A stretch of 33,597 nt of DNA from Bryobacteraceae bacterium (GCA_030038565.1 JASHSS010000007.1:1-33597), one strand, 5' to 3'; counted from the first letter of the stretch, positions 19,363-28,041 are shown. Notes: generated from the sequence alone by a model not told the origin. Numbers and translations are program-made.

Positions 19363-20334
19363 TCAGCGGCCTCGGCGACCCGCTCCCGGAGGGTTACTCA
19401 GGGCGTTCAGCCCGTACTTATAATTCGGATCCATGGCCGCAATGTCGCTGCGGTAGGCAACCACAGTGGCGGACGGAAATTCGCCCGGGACCTTTTGCGT
19501 GACCTTCCCGGAGGCCGCCCACTCCGTTCCGCGCTGGAAGGTGACAATGAAGCCGACGCAACTGAGGGCATTGATATCGTGGCCCATGGCGGTGTGAAAT
19601 ACACGTCCCTTACCGTAGGCGACCGTGAGCAGCATCGGCTCATCCCGGCCGGTTCCGTGATTCTCGGGATCCGAATAGGCGGTCGCCAGGACGGTCATGT
19701 TCTTGCCGGGCCCACGCAGACTGTTGTACAACTCATCGCCCTGATGCATCCAGACGTGCGGGAGCCCCTTGGTAATCGGATGGTTCGCATCCCGCACGGT
19801 AATTGCGAACGGCACGCGATTGCCATGATTTCCGGCGCGGCCGGGCGTATCGTCCGAGACCAGTTTCCCATCCTTGAAGTACCACAGGGGTCCCGACTTT
19901 TCGGTTCGGCCCCGCCATCCCCCGATCCCGATCATCTCGTTAAACGCCGCCCATCCTCCGAATGCATTGTCGGCGGCGTGAACCGTTACCAGGCCGCCGC
20001 CTCCACGCACGTAAGACTCGAAGGCGGCTTTGAGCGAGTCGGGCCAACGTTCGTCGGGAGCGTCGTAGTTCATCACGATGACCTGGTATTTGCCGAACTC
20101 CGGTTTGAAGGCGTTGAAATCGCCGTCCCGGCCAGGCGCGGTCACGACGTCCACCTGGAAGAGACCGGTTTCCTCGAGTTCCTTCTTGAGCACCGGGGTG
20201 GTCATCTGCCAGGCGTGATAGGGTCCGCCGCTTTCGCCATCCAGAAGCATCACCTGGAAACGGCCCGCGGCATGTGCCGGAAACTGAAATCCGAGCGCCG
20301 CCGGGATGATGGAAACCAAAAGAAGTCGGTTCAT
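19363..20334 (-). CDS. ThuA-like domain protein, exported
   Basis: A 323-residue protein. The ATG at 20334 follows AGGG and opens a signal peptide ([22 protein letters not shown]); the longer ORF-track start is rejected. The ThuA fold, related to glutamine amidotransferases, is recognised by [63 protein letters not shown] and FHTAMGHD. ThuA was named for trehalose/disaccharide use and is linked to 3-keto-glycoside metabolism, but its chemistry is not settled. The protein ends in a Gly/Arg-rich tail, PPGAGRRGR. It is the first gene of the likely operon with the Gfo/Idh oxidoreductase. Confidence 0.9.
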   Translation of the reverse strand: MNRLLLVSIIPAALGFQFPAHAAGRFQVMLLDGESGGPYHAWQMTTPVLKKELEETGLFQVDVVTAPGRDGDFNAFKPEFGKYQVIVMNYDAPDERWPDSLKAAFESYVRGGGGLVTVHAADNAFGGWAAFNEMIGIGGWRGRTEKSGPLWYFKDGKLVSDDTPGRAGNHGNRVPFAITVRDANHPITKGLPHVWMHQGDELYNSLRGPGKNMTVLATAYSDPENHGTGRDEPMLLTVAYGKGRVFHTAMGHDINALSCVGFIVTFQRGTEWAASGKVTQKVPGEFPSATVVAYRSDIAAMDPNYKYGLNALSNPPGAGRRGR

Positions 20335-20399
20335 TTTTCCCTGCCAACCGATCACTGTAACGAAAAGCACGGATTTTCGCTAGGGGGCGAGAAGCGAGC

Positions 20400-20751
20400 C
20401 GCCCTCGCTCTTCCCGCAACGACCTGAGCGGAGCCAATCACTGGCTCAAGGTGCTGCTCACCGGCGTCCAATCAAACCGCAGCGCGATGGCGCCGAAGTA
20501 GTCGCCGCATATGGCGGACGGAAGTAGATTCAGGCCGTGCTGGCGCAATCGTCGTACCTTCCGCCAACGATCGGCGTCTGCATTTTGGCCTTGGCGCCGA
20601 GCGGTCGGCGAGTCTCGAAATCCGCTGGCCGAGCGGAAAACAGGAGCGGATCCCCGATGTCGCCGCCAACCAGCTTGTCGGGATTCGCGAAGGCTCGGGT
20701 ATCGTCCGGCGCGAGTCGTTCGAGCCACGTTCGAACGGAACCAGACGTTGA
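20400..20751 (+). pseudogene. decayed C-terminal end of a CRTAC1/ASPIC-UnbV protein
   Basis: Three frames join into one recognisable domain. Frame A (from 20418) reads NDLSGANHWLKVLLTGVQSN; a missing base near 20487-20491 moves to frame B, AEVVAAYGGRK, which meets TAG at 20525 and continues IQAVLAQSSYL; a missing base near 20558-20562 moves to frame C, ANDRRLHFGLG, SASLEIRWPSGKQERIPDV and NQLVGIREGSG, ending at TGA 20749. This is the ASPIC/UnbV domain that closes secreted FG-GAP (CRTAC1-type) proteins; the N-terminal propeller is gone. The ORF track shows only shadows here. Two frameshifts, a stop and the missing body make it a pseudogene. Confidence 0.82.
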
Positions 20752-20805
20752 AGGTTGTGGGCTCCGAATCCGCCGGGACGATGCGATACACTTTTTGACG
20801 GGCTA

Positions 20806-21021
20806 ATGGGCTTGTTGCGCGCGACGATTCCGCTGTTGGCTATCGGTATCCCTTTGGTAACGCCTGCCCGGGCCGCCGCTGCCGATGCCTACGCCGATGC
20901 GGCCGTCTGCGCCCAATGCCACGCCGCCAAGGCGCGAACCTACAGCCAGACGGGCATGGGGCGGTCATTCTACCGGATGACTGCCCGGAAAGCCACGGAA
21001 GATTTCAAATCCGGCCTTCCC
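20806..21021 (+). pseudogene. truncated N terminus of a CxxCH cytochrome/TPR-type exported protein
   Basis: ATG 20806 opens MGLLRATIPLLAIGIPLVTP, a signal peptide, then AVCAQCHAAKARTYSQTGMG with a c-type heme site (20908-20922) and FYRM...DFKSG. This is the usual opening of large multiheme or TPR-linked cytochromes of Acidobacteriota. Similarity stops after DFKSG and no further CxxCH follows, so only the first heme remains. The frame then runs open without a stop into the next gene (21157), which has its own promoter, ribosome site and signal peptide. It is more likely a relic than a live one-heme protein, but a 316-residue fusion cannot be excluded. Confidence 0.6.
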
Positions 21022-21078
21022 TGGGCAGCGGTAACCGACCGCCTGTTGACTCGTCGCCATGCCGCCATCCCGCCCTCG

Positions 21079-21107
21079 TTGCACAAAGCTATGGGCTATC
21101 CGATAAT
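21079..21107 (+). promoter_or_regulatory. promoter of the coiled-coil protein gene
   Basis: TTGCAC at 21079 and GATAAT at 21102 are separated by exactly 17 nt, a good match to a housekeeping sigma factor promoter. The next gene starts 50 nt downstream behind its own AAAGGAGG. This supports independent expression of that gene from within the relic cytochrome frame. Confidence 0.55.
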
Positions 21108-21156
21108 CGAAACAATAGATCGAGGGACCCTCCCGGGATTTTCGAAAGGAGGACTC

Positions 21157-21756
21157 ATGAGGGCGATACCCCTTCTGGCGGCTTGGGCCGCGATCGCCGC
21201 TTTCGCGCAGGAAGCGCCTCAGGCACAGCCGCGTCAGGCGGTCGAACGATATGCCATCTACCTTGATAATTCTATGTACGGCGCATGGAATTATTTGCTC
21301 GACCCGTTGGACCCCGCGGCCATGCACGCCAGGTATGGACACGAGTACGCCTGGTTCCGGCAAGGCGCCAACCAATACGTGGTCAACGATCCGGGCGTGC
21401 TTGACCAATTGCGCCAGGCCGTCGAACCCCTGAACGTAATCGACCGCATGAAGGACCAGTTGAACAGCGAGGTGCGCACCTTGAAGGTCGCGCAGATGGC
21501 GCAAATGCAGGCGTCCACAGCCCGGTGGATGCTGGAAAGCGAGCAGCTCAGGCGCAGCGGTAGCGTTGACCCCAACGTGGGGCAGGCCTTTCTGAATCGC
21601 ACCCGCGCGCGCGTGAACGAACAGCAGCAGAAGGTAATCGACCTGCAGCAGAAGGTGAGCGCGGAAGAGCCGGGCGCGTCGGCCGATTACAGTCGCCGAA
21701 TCGTCGAGATTCTCGATTCGGCCGTTCAACGCGGCCTGGCCCAACGGTTCTTGTAG
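21157..21756 (+). CDS. periplasmic protein of unknown function with coiled-coil C-terminal half
   Basis: A 199-residue protein. The ATG at 21157 follows AAAGGAGG by five bases and starts a signal peptide (MRAIPLLAAWAAIAAFAQ); the longer ORF-track start at 20755 joins it to a relic cytochrome. The first 85 residues of the mature protein are rich in Tyr, Trp and Asp-Pro (NSMYGAWNYLLDPLDP, YGHEYAWFRQGANQYVV). The remainder is strongly helical with heptad character and many Gln (VAQMAQMQAST, RVNEQQQKVIDLQQKVS). No family is recognised. It has its own promoter and converges with the CadC-like regulator gene 28 nt away. Confidence 0.72.
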   Translation: MRAIPLLAAWAAIAAFAQEAPQAQPRQAVERYAIYLDNSMYGAWNYLLDPLDPAAMHARYGHEYAWFRQGANQYVVNDPGVLDQLRQAVEPLNVIDRMKDQLNSEVRTLKVAQMAQMQASTARWMLESEQLRRSGSVDPNVGQAFLNRTRARVNEQQQKVIDLQQKVSAEEPGASADYSRRIVEILDSAVQRGLAQRFL

Positions 21757-21784
21757 AAAGTTATCTTAATCTCGTCACGCCCGG

Positions 21785-23728
21785 TCATGGCAGTCCGACC
21801 GAGCGCAGTAACCCGCTAAAGCGCGGGTCATCCCGCAGGGCCGCAAAACGCGGGTCCACGCCGAGGAAGGCAACCCGGGGGGATCCCTCGCGAACCGCGG
21901 CCCCGAGCAGTTCGAAGGTCTTATTCTTGTCTCCCAGGCCTACGCCGGCTATCGCCACATCGTAGGAGGAAATGAATCGCCGCGCCGCTTTTCGGCTCAG
22001 ATCCTGGAGCATCCTGGATGCCTCCGCGCGTTTCCCGGCGAGCACCAATGCGTGGGCCAGAGACGCGGCGTACATCGAGCCGCCGCCTGTCAGGCTCGAG
22101 GCTTTCTCGAACTCGGCAATGGCTTCCCCGAGCATGCCCTTTTGCTCGTAGGCGTGGCCGAGCACCAGGTGCGCCGGTCCGAAATCGTGGTCCATCTGGA
22201 CGGCGTAGCGGCCCTCTTCGATCGCCTTATCGTACTGGCGCGCGAAGAAATACCGCGAACTGACCCAGGCATTGATGATGTTCGAGAGCGGATCGAGCTC
22301 CCGTGCGCGCTGCGATTCCGCGATGGCCTCCGCATGACGGCCCACCAGGGACAAATACTCGCCGTACCAGTGATGGCCGTTGGCGTAATTTGGATTGAGT
22401 TCGATGGCCCGGCGGAATTCCCTTTCGGCGCCGGCCCAGTCGTGGTCGTAATACATGTTGACGAACGCCAGCGAGGTGTGAGCCTCGGCCATCGAGTCGT
22501 CCAGGCTGAGCGCCTTCGTGATGGCCGCGCGCGCCCTTGGAAAGGCTTCGGAGGGCGGTAGGAAACCGTACCAGCCGAGCGGCAGCCAACTGTCCGCCAG
22601 GCCATCGTATGCCAGAGCATAGTTGGGATCCCTGTCGATGGCCTGCTGAAAAAAGCCGATGGCCTTCTTGAGGTCCTGTTCGTTGCGCTTGTTCCAGAGA
22701 ACCCGGCCATTGGAGTAGGCGCGGTAGGCCTCCGGGACGGAATTCCGCACCAGGGCCAGCCGCGCACGATCGTGCGGCGTCAGGTTGACCCGAATCTCCT
22801 CGGCGATTCTCCGTGCCACCTCGGACTGCAGGACAAACACGTCGCGCAAATCTCTTTCGTAGCTGTTGCTCCAGATGTGGCGGTCCATGCCGGCGTGAAT
22901 GAGTTCCACGCTGATTCGCACGCGCTCGCCCGATCGCAACACCGAGCCGTCCACAACCGCATCGACATTCAACTCGCGCGCGATCTGCGGAAGCGGCTTG
23001 CTGTTGCCCCGGTAGTGCATCGAAGAAGTCCGGGAAATCACGCGCAGAGAGCCGACCCCTTCCAGGTGTTGGCGGAGCGCATCGGTCATTCCCTCCACGA
23101 AGTAGTCCTGGTCGGGATCGCCCGAGAGATTCGCCAGCGGAAGCACCACCAGCGATCGGATCGGACCGGGAGAGGTCCTGCCGCGGACCATCTCGCGCAG
23201 GCGGGCGAAGTTCACCGCCAGGAGGACAACCACTGCCAGGCCCACGGCCGCGGCCATCCACCAACCCCGCGGGCGGCGTCCGGCCGCTTTGGCTTCCGGT
23301 TCCGGCTGCGGCTTCCCGTCGTCGGCCGGCGGCGGGACCTGAGGGGCCTCTTCGGCAGGCTGGCTCACGGGCGCAATGAAACGATACCCACGGCCGGCCA
23401 GAGTCTCAATGAAGCGCGGGGCATCGGCCGAGTCGCCCAACGCGGCCCGCAGTCTCTTCATCGCGGCGTTCAGACTGTGTTCAAAGTCCACGTAGGTGTC
23501 GGCCGGCCACAGCCGCCTTTGCAACTCTTCGCGCATTACAGGCTCGCCGGGACGCTCGAGCAGGCTCGTCAGCACCTCGATGGGCTGGCCCCTCAGCCGG
23601 ATGCGCAAACCGTGCTTGCGCAGTTCTCCCGAGCCGGGCTGAAATTCGAAGGGTCCGAAACGCATCACCCTGAGCGGAACGCTCGATCCCCCCGTGATCC
23701 CATTCCCGGCCCTGATTTCATTACCCAT
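21785..23728 (-). CDS. CadC-like membrane transcriptional regulator with TolB-like and TPR domains
   Basis: A 647-residue one-component regulator. Residues 20-120 are an OmpR/PhoB-type winged helix (FGPFEFQPGSGELRKHG, RLWPADTYVDFEHSLNAAMK, RGYRFIAPV). A Pro/Glu-rich linker leads to one membrane span (about 156-174). Outside lies a TolB/FlgO-like domain (SLVVLPLANLSGDPDQDYFV, EGMTDALRQHL) and then TPR helices with the usual signatures (AIDRDPNYALAYDGLADSW, RAIELNPNYANGHHWYGEYL). This architecture is abundant in Acidobacteriota; the outer domain is thought to sense a ligand or protein and control DNA binding at the membrane. Start 23728 has AAGGA close upstream. It is divergent from the haloperoxidase gene, which is the obvious candidate target. 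Confidence 0.9.
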   Translation of the reverse strand: MGNEIRAGNGITGGSSVPLRVMRFGPFEFQPGSGELRKHGLRIRLRGQPIEVLTSLLERPGEPVMREELQRRLWPADTYVDFEHSLNAAMKRLRAALGDSADAPRFIETLAGRGYRFIAPVSQPAEEAPQVPPPADDGKPQPEPEAKAAGRRPRGWWMAAAVGLAVVVLLAVNFARLREMVRGRTSPGPIRSLVVLPLANLSGDPDQDYFVEGMTDALRQHLEGVGSLRVISRTSSMHYRGNSKPLPQIARELNVDAVVDGSVLRSGERVRISVELIHAGMDRHIWSNSYERDLRDVFVLQSEVARRIAEEIRVNLTPHDRARLALVRNSVPEAYRAYSNGRVLWNKRNEQDLKKAIGFFQQAIDRDPNYALAYDGLADSWLPLGWYGFLPPSEAFPRARAAITKALSLDDSMAEAHTSLAFVNMYYDHDWAGAEREFRRAIELNPNYANGHHWYGEYLSLVGRHAEAIAESQRARELDPLSNIINAWVSSRYFFARQYDKAIEEGRYAVQMDHDFGPAHLVLGHAYEQKGMLGEAIAEFEKASSLTGGGSMYAASLAHALVLAGKRAEASRMLQDLSRKAARRFISSYDVAIAGVGLGDKNKTFELLGAAVREGSPRVAFLGVDPRFAALRDDPRFSGLLRSVGLP

Positions 23729-23971
23729 CCTTGGGAATCGATTCTAACACTTGCCGGGACTCTTACAACGTGTCACCAGGGATAGCAAGTGCTGGAGATT
23801 CAAGCGATTGTCATTTCACCTGGATTTCTCCCGCCGGGTCTTGCCAGCCGATGCCGGATGCGCCATGCTGCCGAGACATGCGGCCCCGGCCGCGATCGCT
23901 TCGGATTCCCCAATCCTGCTCCTCGGATCGCGGCGGTTCGCATCTTTTCAACACTTGGAGGAACAAAAACG
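23729..23971. promoter_or_regulatory. divergent control region of the regulator and haloperoxidase genes
   Basis: This 243-nt gap holds a perfect 10-bp palindrome GAATCGATTC (23735-23744) just upstream of the regulator start. CACTTGC (23748-23754) is inverted as GCAAGTG at 23785-23791, and AACACTTG occurs twice (23746 and 23950). Such repeated half-sites between a winged-helix regulator and a divergent gene are typical of operators, but no binding consensus is known to me for this family. Confidence 0.4.
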
Positions 23972-25228
23972 ATGAAGTCCATACTGCGTATTTCCGCCTG
24001 GGCGCTGCTGACAGGCGTGGCTGCCTGCGGGATAGCGGCCGCCGATGAGATCAGTGACTGGAACCAGATGCTGCTCTCGGCGATGCTGACCAACCCGGTA
24101 ACGCCTGCCCCGCTTACGATGCGGGTGGCGGCCATTGTTCAGGCCGCGGTCTTCGATGCCGTGAATGGAATCGACCGGCGTTACATGCCGATCTATGTTC
24201 CGCCTGCGGCGCCGCCGGGAACCTCTGCCCGGGCCGCCGCCGTCGAGGCCGCCTATACGGCTCTGGTGAGCCTTTTTCCCGCCCAGCAGGCCAAATTCGA
24301 TCAGCAGCTCGCGGCCTCTATGGCGGCCATCACCGACACGCCCGATGCGGTCAAACAGGGATTGTCCTGGGGGCAGACAGTGGCCCAGGAGATTCTGACA
24401 TGGCGCAGCCAGGACGGTTTCTCAGACACCGTTCCGCCGTACCTCGGGGGAACCCAGCCCGGCCAGTGGCGTCCCACACCGCCGGCCATGGCCGCGGGGC
24501 TCGCGCCCCAGTTGGCCACTACCAACCCATGGGTCATCCGCTCGCCTTCGCAGTTCCGCCCCGCAGGCCCCCCCGCCCTCACCAGCGACCAGTATCTGGC
24601 CGATTACAACGAGACCAAAAACATGGGAAGCGCGACGCTTTCCGGCCGAACCGACGACCAGACTCTCTACGCGAATTTCTGGCAGGCCGGCAACCCTCCC
24701 GATTACTTTGATCCGGTAGTGCTGTCGCTCGCCGCGCAGCATCATTTCCAGATAACCCAGACGGCCCGGATGCTCGCGCTGGTCAATCTGGCCATGGCGG
24801 ACGCGATCATCGGCTGCTGGGACGCCAAGTATACCTACAGTTTCTGGCGGCCGATTACGGCCATCCAACTGGGCGACACGGACACCAATGACAATACCGT
24901 GGGCGACCCGACCTGGACCCCCCTGATTACCACGCCCGCTTTTCCGGAGTACCCCTCGGCGCACTCCTGTGTCAGCGGCGCAGCGACAGAGGTCCTCTCC
25001 CACACCTTTGGCGAGGATACGCCTTTCAATGTAATGTCGGACGCCATGCTGGGAGTCACCCGCAGGTTCCACAACTTCTCGGAAGCTTTGGAAGAGATCC
25101 AGAACGCGCGCGTCTTTGGAGGCATTCATTTCCGGACCGCCTGCGTCGATGGGACTTCGCTCGGCATCTCGGTGGGCGATTACGTGATGGCGCACGCCCT
25201 GCTGGCGACTGAAGGAGGCGGCAACTAG
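23972..25228 (+). CDS. vanadium-dependent haloperoxidase (PAP2 superfamily), exported
   Basis: A 418-residue protein. ATG 23972 lies ten bases after GGAGGA and opens a signal peptide (MKSILRISAWALLTGVAACG); the first ORF-track start lies in the control region. All vanadate-binding residues of the family can be placed with the right spacing: K286 and R293 in KYTYSFWRP, S329 and H331 in YPSAHS, and R380 and H386 in ARVFGGIHF. These enzymes use hydrogen peroxide to oxidise halides; the same fold also contains phosphatases, but the K-x6-R motif and overall length favour haloperoxidase. Halide choice cannot be read. A REP-like element begins at its stop codon. Confidence 0.9.
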   Translation: MKSILRISAWALLTGVAACGIAAADEISDWNQMLLSAMLTNPVTPAPLTMRVAAIVQAAVFDAVNGIDRRYMPIYVPPAAPPGTSARAAAVEAAYTALVSLFPAQQAKFDQQLAASMAAITDTPDAVKQGLSWGQTVAQEILTWRSQDGFSDTVPPYLGGTQPGQWRPTPPAMAAGLAPQLATTNPWVIRSPSQFRPAGPPALTSDQYLADYNETKNMGSATLSGRTDDQTLYANFWQAGNPPDYFDPVVLSLAAQHHFQITQTARMLALVNLAMADAIIGCWDAKYTYSFWRPITAIQLGDTDTNDNTVGDPTWTPLITTPAFPEYPSAHSCVSGAATEVLSHTFGEDTPFNVMSDAMLGVTRRFHNFSEALEEIQNARVFGGIHFRTACVDGTSLGISVGDYVMAHALLATEGGGN

Positions 25229-25292
25229 GTCTTCGACGGCGTGATTTCGTTCCCCCGCTTGGTGCGGCAGGCCGGCGCGGCCCGCCTGCCGC
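25225..25292 (+). repeat. REP-like element, copy A
   Basis: Starting inside the haloperoxidase stop codon, CTAGGTCTTCGA..GCGTGATTT.GTTC..CCGCTTGGT is shared with copy B at 28649. It is followed by a hairpin: GCGGCAGGC (25264-25272), an 11-nt loop, and GCCTGCCGC (25284-25292); three more outer pairs can form. The stem differs from that of copy B while pairing is kept. It lies between convergent genes and may end transcription. Confidence 0.7.
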
Positions 25293-25300
25293 GCCCCCAT

Positions 25301-26728
25301 TCAAACCGCCCGCGCCCGGCGAAGCCCCAAACGCACACGATGAAGCAGGCCTCCGACCAGGCCGTCCAGCCGCGCCGCCCAAGCCAGTCTCCGCAGGCTC
25401 TTCTGAAGTTGCAAAGCCCACGCGGTGCGCTCCTGGAGTTGCTGCTCGAGTCGCAATGCCCAGGCCGTGCGCTCCTGGAATTGTTCCTCCAGCCGCCCGG
25501 CCACGGCGTTGGCCTCCTGAACCCCCCGTTCGAGCGTCAGAGCCCAGGCGGTGCGCTCAGCCAGTTGCGCCTCCAGTTTCCGGGCCCAGGCGGTACGCTC
25601 CTCCAGGTCGTGCTTCAAGCCCGCGATCTGGCGCTCGGCTTCCGCCAGCCGGGCTCCGATTTCCGCCTCCCGCGACGGCTGCTGGGGCCACCCCTCCCAT
25701 TGGTACGACTGGGCCACGGCTTGGGGCTCGGCGGCGCGCGCAAGCCCGGGCGGACGAAGGCAGAATTGCGGGCTTAGCGGCGCGGGAAAGAGTGGCGGAA
25801 TCTGGCCTTCGGTTCCCACTACCGCCAGCATATGGGTCGGCTTGATACGACCCGACAGAATCTCCCGCTCATCGCGTTCCTGCACCTCATCAATGAAAGC
25901 GCGATCCCATTCCGCGGTGGCGTCGAAGTTGTACCCGAACGAGCGGTCCACGAACGGATCGATGATATTGGCAAAGCCGATAAAAAGCTGGAAGTGGAAA
26001 GTGTCGAGCAGCAGCGGCAGAATCTCCTCCGAGCGAATAGCCTCGAAGGTCGCGCCTGGACAGGCTTGGTTCCGGTAAAGCTCCTCATAACGCTGCAACT
26101 GCCTGTTGAAGCGGTAGGCGGGCGGCAGCCTGCGCCAGAACTGCTGCACGATCTCCAGCGCTTCCGGCCAACGGTCGTGGCCGTTCCGCCCGATGATGTC
26201 GGAGATCAGAAAGCAGCCGCCGGGCGTCAGAGATCCCCGGACCTGGGCGAACAGGTCTTCCAGCTTCAGAACATGGTGCAGTGCCTGGTTGGCCATCACC
26301 GCGTCATACTGCCGTTCGGCGGTCCACCGGTTAAGATCGGCGTGAATCGCGTGGATGTGGCTGCCCAGGCCCGCATCCCCGGCGGCCAGCATGCCGCGTT
26401 CCAGCATGGCGGCATTCAGATCCACGCAATCAATCACAAATCCGGTGTGTCCCTCGGCGCGCAACTGCGCCGCCGCTTGAATCTCCAGGTCGCAATTCCC
26501 CGCGCCGAGGCTCAGAAACCGGGCGCCCTCACCCCGCCGCCGGCATTGCTGCCCCAAGTACCGGCCGAACATTTCGTGGGGGTGCGCAAATCCGAACGCC
26601 TCCAGTTTGGGGCGCACATACCGGTTGGACCAGTAGTGAAAGATGGGCGGAAGCTCGTGGACTTCGAGGCAGTCCTCGTAGGCGCCGATCTCGCCTGCCA
26701 CACGCTCTTGATAACTTGCCGGTTCCAT
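25301..26728 (-). CDS. class I SAM-dependent methyltransferase with ERTAWA coiled-coil tail
   Basis: A 475-residue protein. The SAM-binding Rossmann fold is clear: FLSLGAGNCDLEI (motif I, about 70-82), VIDCVDLNAAMLERG, YDAVMANQALHHVLKLEDLF, and LTPGGCFLISDIIGRNGHDRW. After a Pro-rich linker (about 320-350) the last 110 residues form a long heptad-rich helix with repeated ERTAWA units (LEERTAWARKLEAQLAERTA and so on, spaced 14 residues). Such tails occur on glycan-chain methyltransferases and glycosyltransferases in soil bacteria, where they may set multimer length or chain length; that role here is inference. The start at 26728 has only a weak ribosome site. The 190-nt gap behind it, to 26919, shows no gene. 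Confidence 0.85.
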   Translation of the reverse strand: MEPASYQERVAGEIGAYEDCLEVHELPPIFHYWSNRYVRPKLEAFGFAHPHEMFGRYLGQQCRRRGEGARFLSLGAGNCDLEIQAAAQLRAEGHTGFVIDCVDLNAAMLERGMLAAGDAGLGSHIHAIHADLNRWTAERQYDAVMANQALHHVLKLEDLFAQVRGSLTPGGCFLISDIIGRNGHDRWPEALEIVQQFWRRLPPAYRFNRQLQRYEELYRNQACPGATFEAIRSEEILPLLLDTFHFQLFIGFANIIDPFVDRSFGYNFDATAEWDRAFIDEVQERDEREILSGRIKPTHMLAVVGTEGQIPPLFPAPLSPQFCLRPPGLARAAEPQAVAQSYQWEGWPQQPSREAEIGARLAEAERQIAGLKHDLEERTAWARKLEAQLAERTAWALTLERGVQEANAVAGRLEEQFQERTAWALRLEQQLQERTAWALQLQKSLRRLAWAARLDGLVGGLLHRVRLGLRRARAV

Positions 26729-26918
26729 TGGCCTACAGCGCTTCGTATAGGTTCAGTCTATCGCTCGCTCACCCGGCGCCCGTAAGCGTCCTTCGCGGCT
26801 CTCCGCCGGCGACGCCCACGCGCTCCGCGGTTCTATCCCCCAATATCACCGTCCGGAAACGGCCCATCCGCCAGCCGCGCCGCCACGCCCCGGACCATTT
26901 CACAAGCGGGGCTTCGGC

Positions 26919-27743
26919 TTACTGCGCGGCGCCGGTGCGGGTGGCCACTGCCGGCCCTTCCGCGGCAGACTTCTGGTAACCGCTGAACTGGAACACCAGA
27001 TGCTCGCGCACATTCTTCACCAGCAGCAGGCGCGCCGAAAACTGGATGTCGGCGAATTTCGGCAGCCAAACTCCATCGCCCACCGCGGTCTGCTCGATGA
27101 CGATCCGGCTGCCCTTGGCGAGGCGTACAAAAAAGCCCCCCAAAGCCACCGTGTCGCGGGCCTCCATCTCGGTCTTCACCCAGCCGTAATCCTTCCGGGA
27201 AATCCAGATCCGGCCGGCCAGCACGGTCAAAACCGCGGCCGCGCTGGATTTCGGTTTATAGCCCGGCTTGGGAGTCGCTTGGATCACGTAGCACCCGACG
27301 CCATCGACGGTCTCTTCGCCCGCCAGCTTGAAATCGTAGGCGTCCGGCACTTCCCGGAGCGGCGCGCGCCGCCGCTCCTCCCGCCGGTTCCACTCGGCGA
27401 TTCGCCGCTCGCGCTGCTCCGGCGTTTCCTTGCGCCGCTCTTCGATATTAAATTCCAGCTTCTGCTGTTCCAGCTTCTGTTCCTGGTCGGAGATCGGCTT
27501 ATCGTCCCGCGCCACCAGGCGGCGGTACGGAGATCCTTCGATGGTCTGGACGTCCACTGTACGGATGGTCACCTTTTTGGGCTTGTTGGATGCATCCAGT
27601 TCGCGGGTCTCCTCGCGCTGCCGATACGTGTAGTTGCGCTCCTGCACGAAGTTGCGGCGGTCCAATTCGATCGCCTTTTGCACAATCTCGCGCGCATCCT
27701 GAGCCCAGAGCCCCGCGGCCAGCGAGGCCATTGCAATCCACAA
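26919..27743 (-). CDS. exported protein of unknown function, possibly LolA-like fold
   Basis: A protein of about 274 residues. GGGGAGG overlaps the GTG at 27749 but lies five bases before a TTG at 27743, so TTG is the preferred start, giving a signal peptide MWIAMASLAAGLWAQ. The mature part begins with a helix rich in charge (EIVQKAIELDRRNFVQERNY), has a very charged segment (NIEERRKETPEQRERRIAEW), and then alternating beta strands: GVGCYVIQATPKPGYK, GRIWISRKDYGWVKTEM, RIVIEQTAVGDGVWLPKF. The strand pattern suggests the lipoprotein-carrier (LolA/LolB) fold, but this is a guess from pattern only. The small gene at 27793 precedes it by 49 nt on the same strand. Confidence 0.75.
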   Translation of the reverse strand: MWIAMASLAAGLWAQDAREIVQKAIELDRRNFVQERNYTYRQREETRELDASNKPKKVTIRTVDVQTIEGSPYRRLVARDDKPISDQEQKLEQQKLEFNIEERRKETPEQRERRIAEWNRREERRRAPLREVPDAYDFKLAGEETVDGVGCYVIQATPKPGYKPKSSAAAVLTVLAGRIWISRKDYGWVKTEMEARDTVALGGFFVRLAKGSRIVIEQTAVGDGVWLPKFADIQFSARLLLVKNVREHLVFQFSGYQKSAAEGPAVATRTGAAQ

Positions 27744-27792
27744 CCGCACCTCCCCATTGTAACGGTCCGGGATTGGAAGCGCAGGCTACGGC

Positions 27793-28041
27793 TCAGTTAT
27801 GAACGTGGTGGCGGCGCGAAGGAAGCAGCCTGTGCACCACGGTGCTCAGGGCGCTCGCGGAGTGCACTTTCTCCGGCGGCGCGGACCCGGCGGGGAGGGC
27901 CAGGTTTCGGCGGGCAACTTCCTCGCACAAAAGCTGCTGCGCCAGGGGAATGAAGGAGGTCCGGTTGGCCGCGACCGCCAGCAGGTCTCCGTCGGTCATG
28001 GAACCATAATAGGCTCGAAACGCCTGCTCCTGGACATGCAT
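27793..28041 (-). CDS. small hypothetical protein
   Basis: An 82-residue protein starting at ATG 28041, with a purine-rich AGGAAGGCGG upstream (slightly far). The core MTDGDLLAVAANRTSFIPLAQQ and CEEVARRNLALP resembles short Acidobacteriota proteins with a D-x-E-L-L-x-x-A-A-x-R pattern, in which a helix pair ends in a charged segment. The C terminus is Arg/His-rich. No function is known to me. It lies 49 nt before the LolA-like gene on the same strand. The frame overlaps no other credible gene. Confidence 0.6.
   Translation of the reverse strand: MHVQEQAFRAYYGSMTDGDLLAVAANRTSFIPLAQQLLCEEVARRNLALPAGSAPPEKVHSASALSTVVHRLLPSRRHHVHN

Noticed and set aside
20438-20791. 117-residue minus-strand ORF
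   Set aside because: The plus strand holds a recognisable ASPIC/UnbV relic; the minus frame is a shadow of it.
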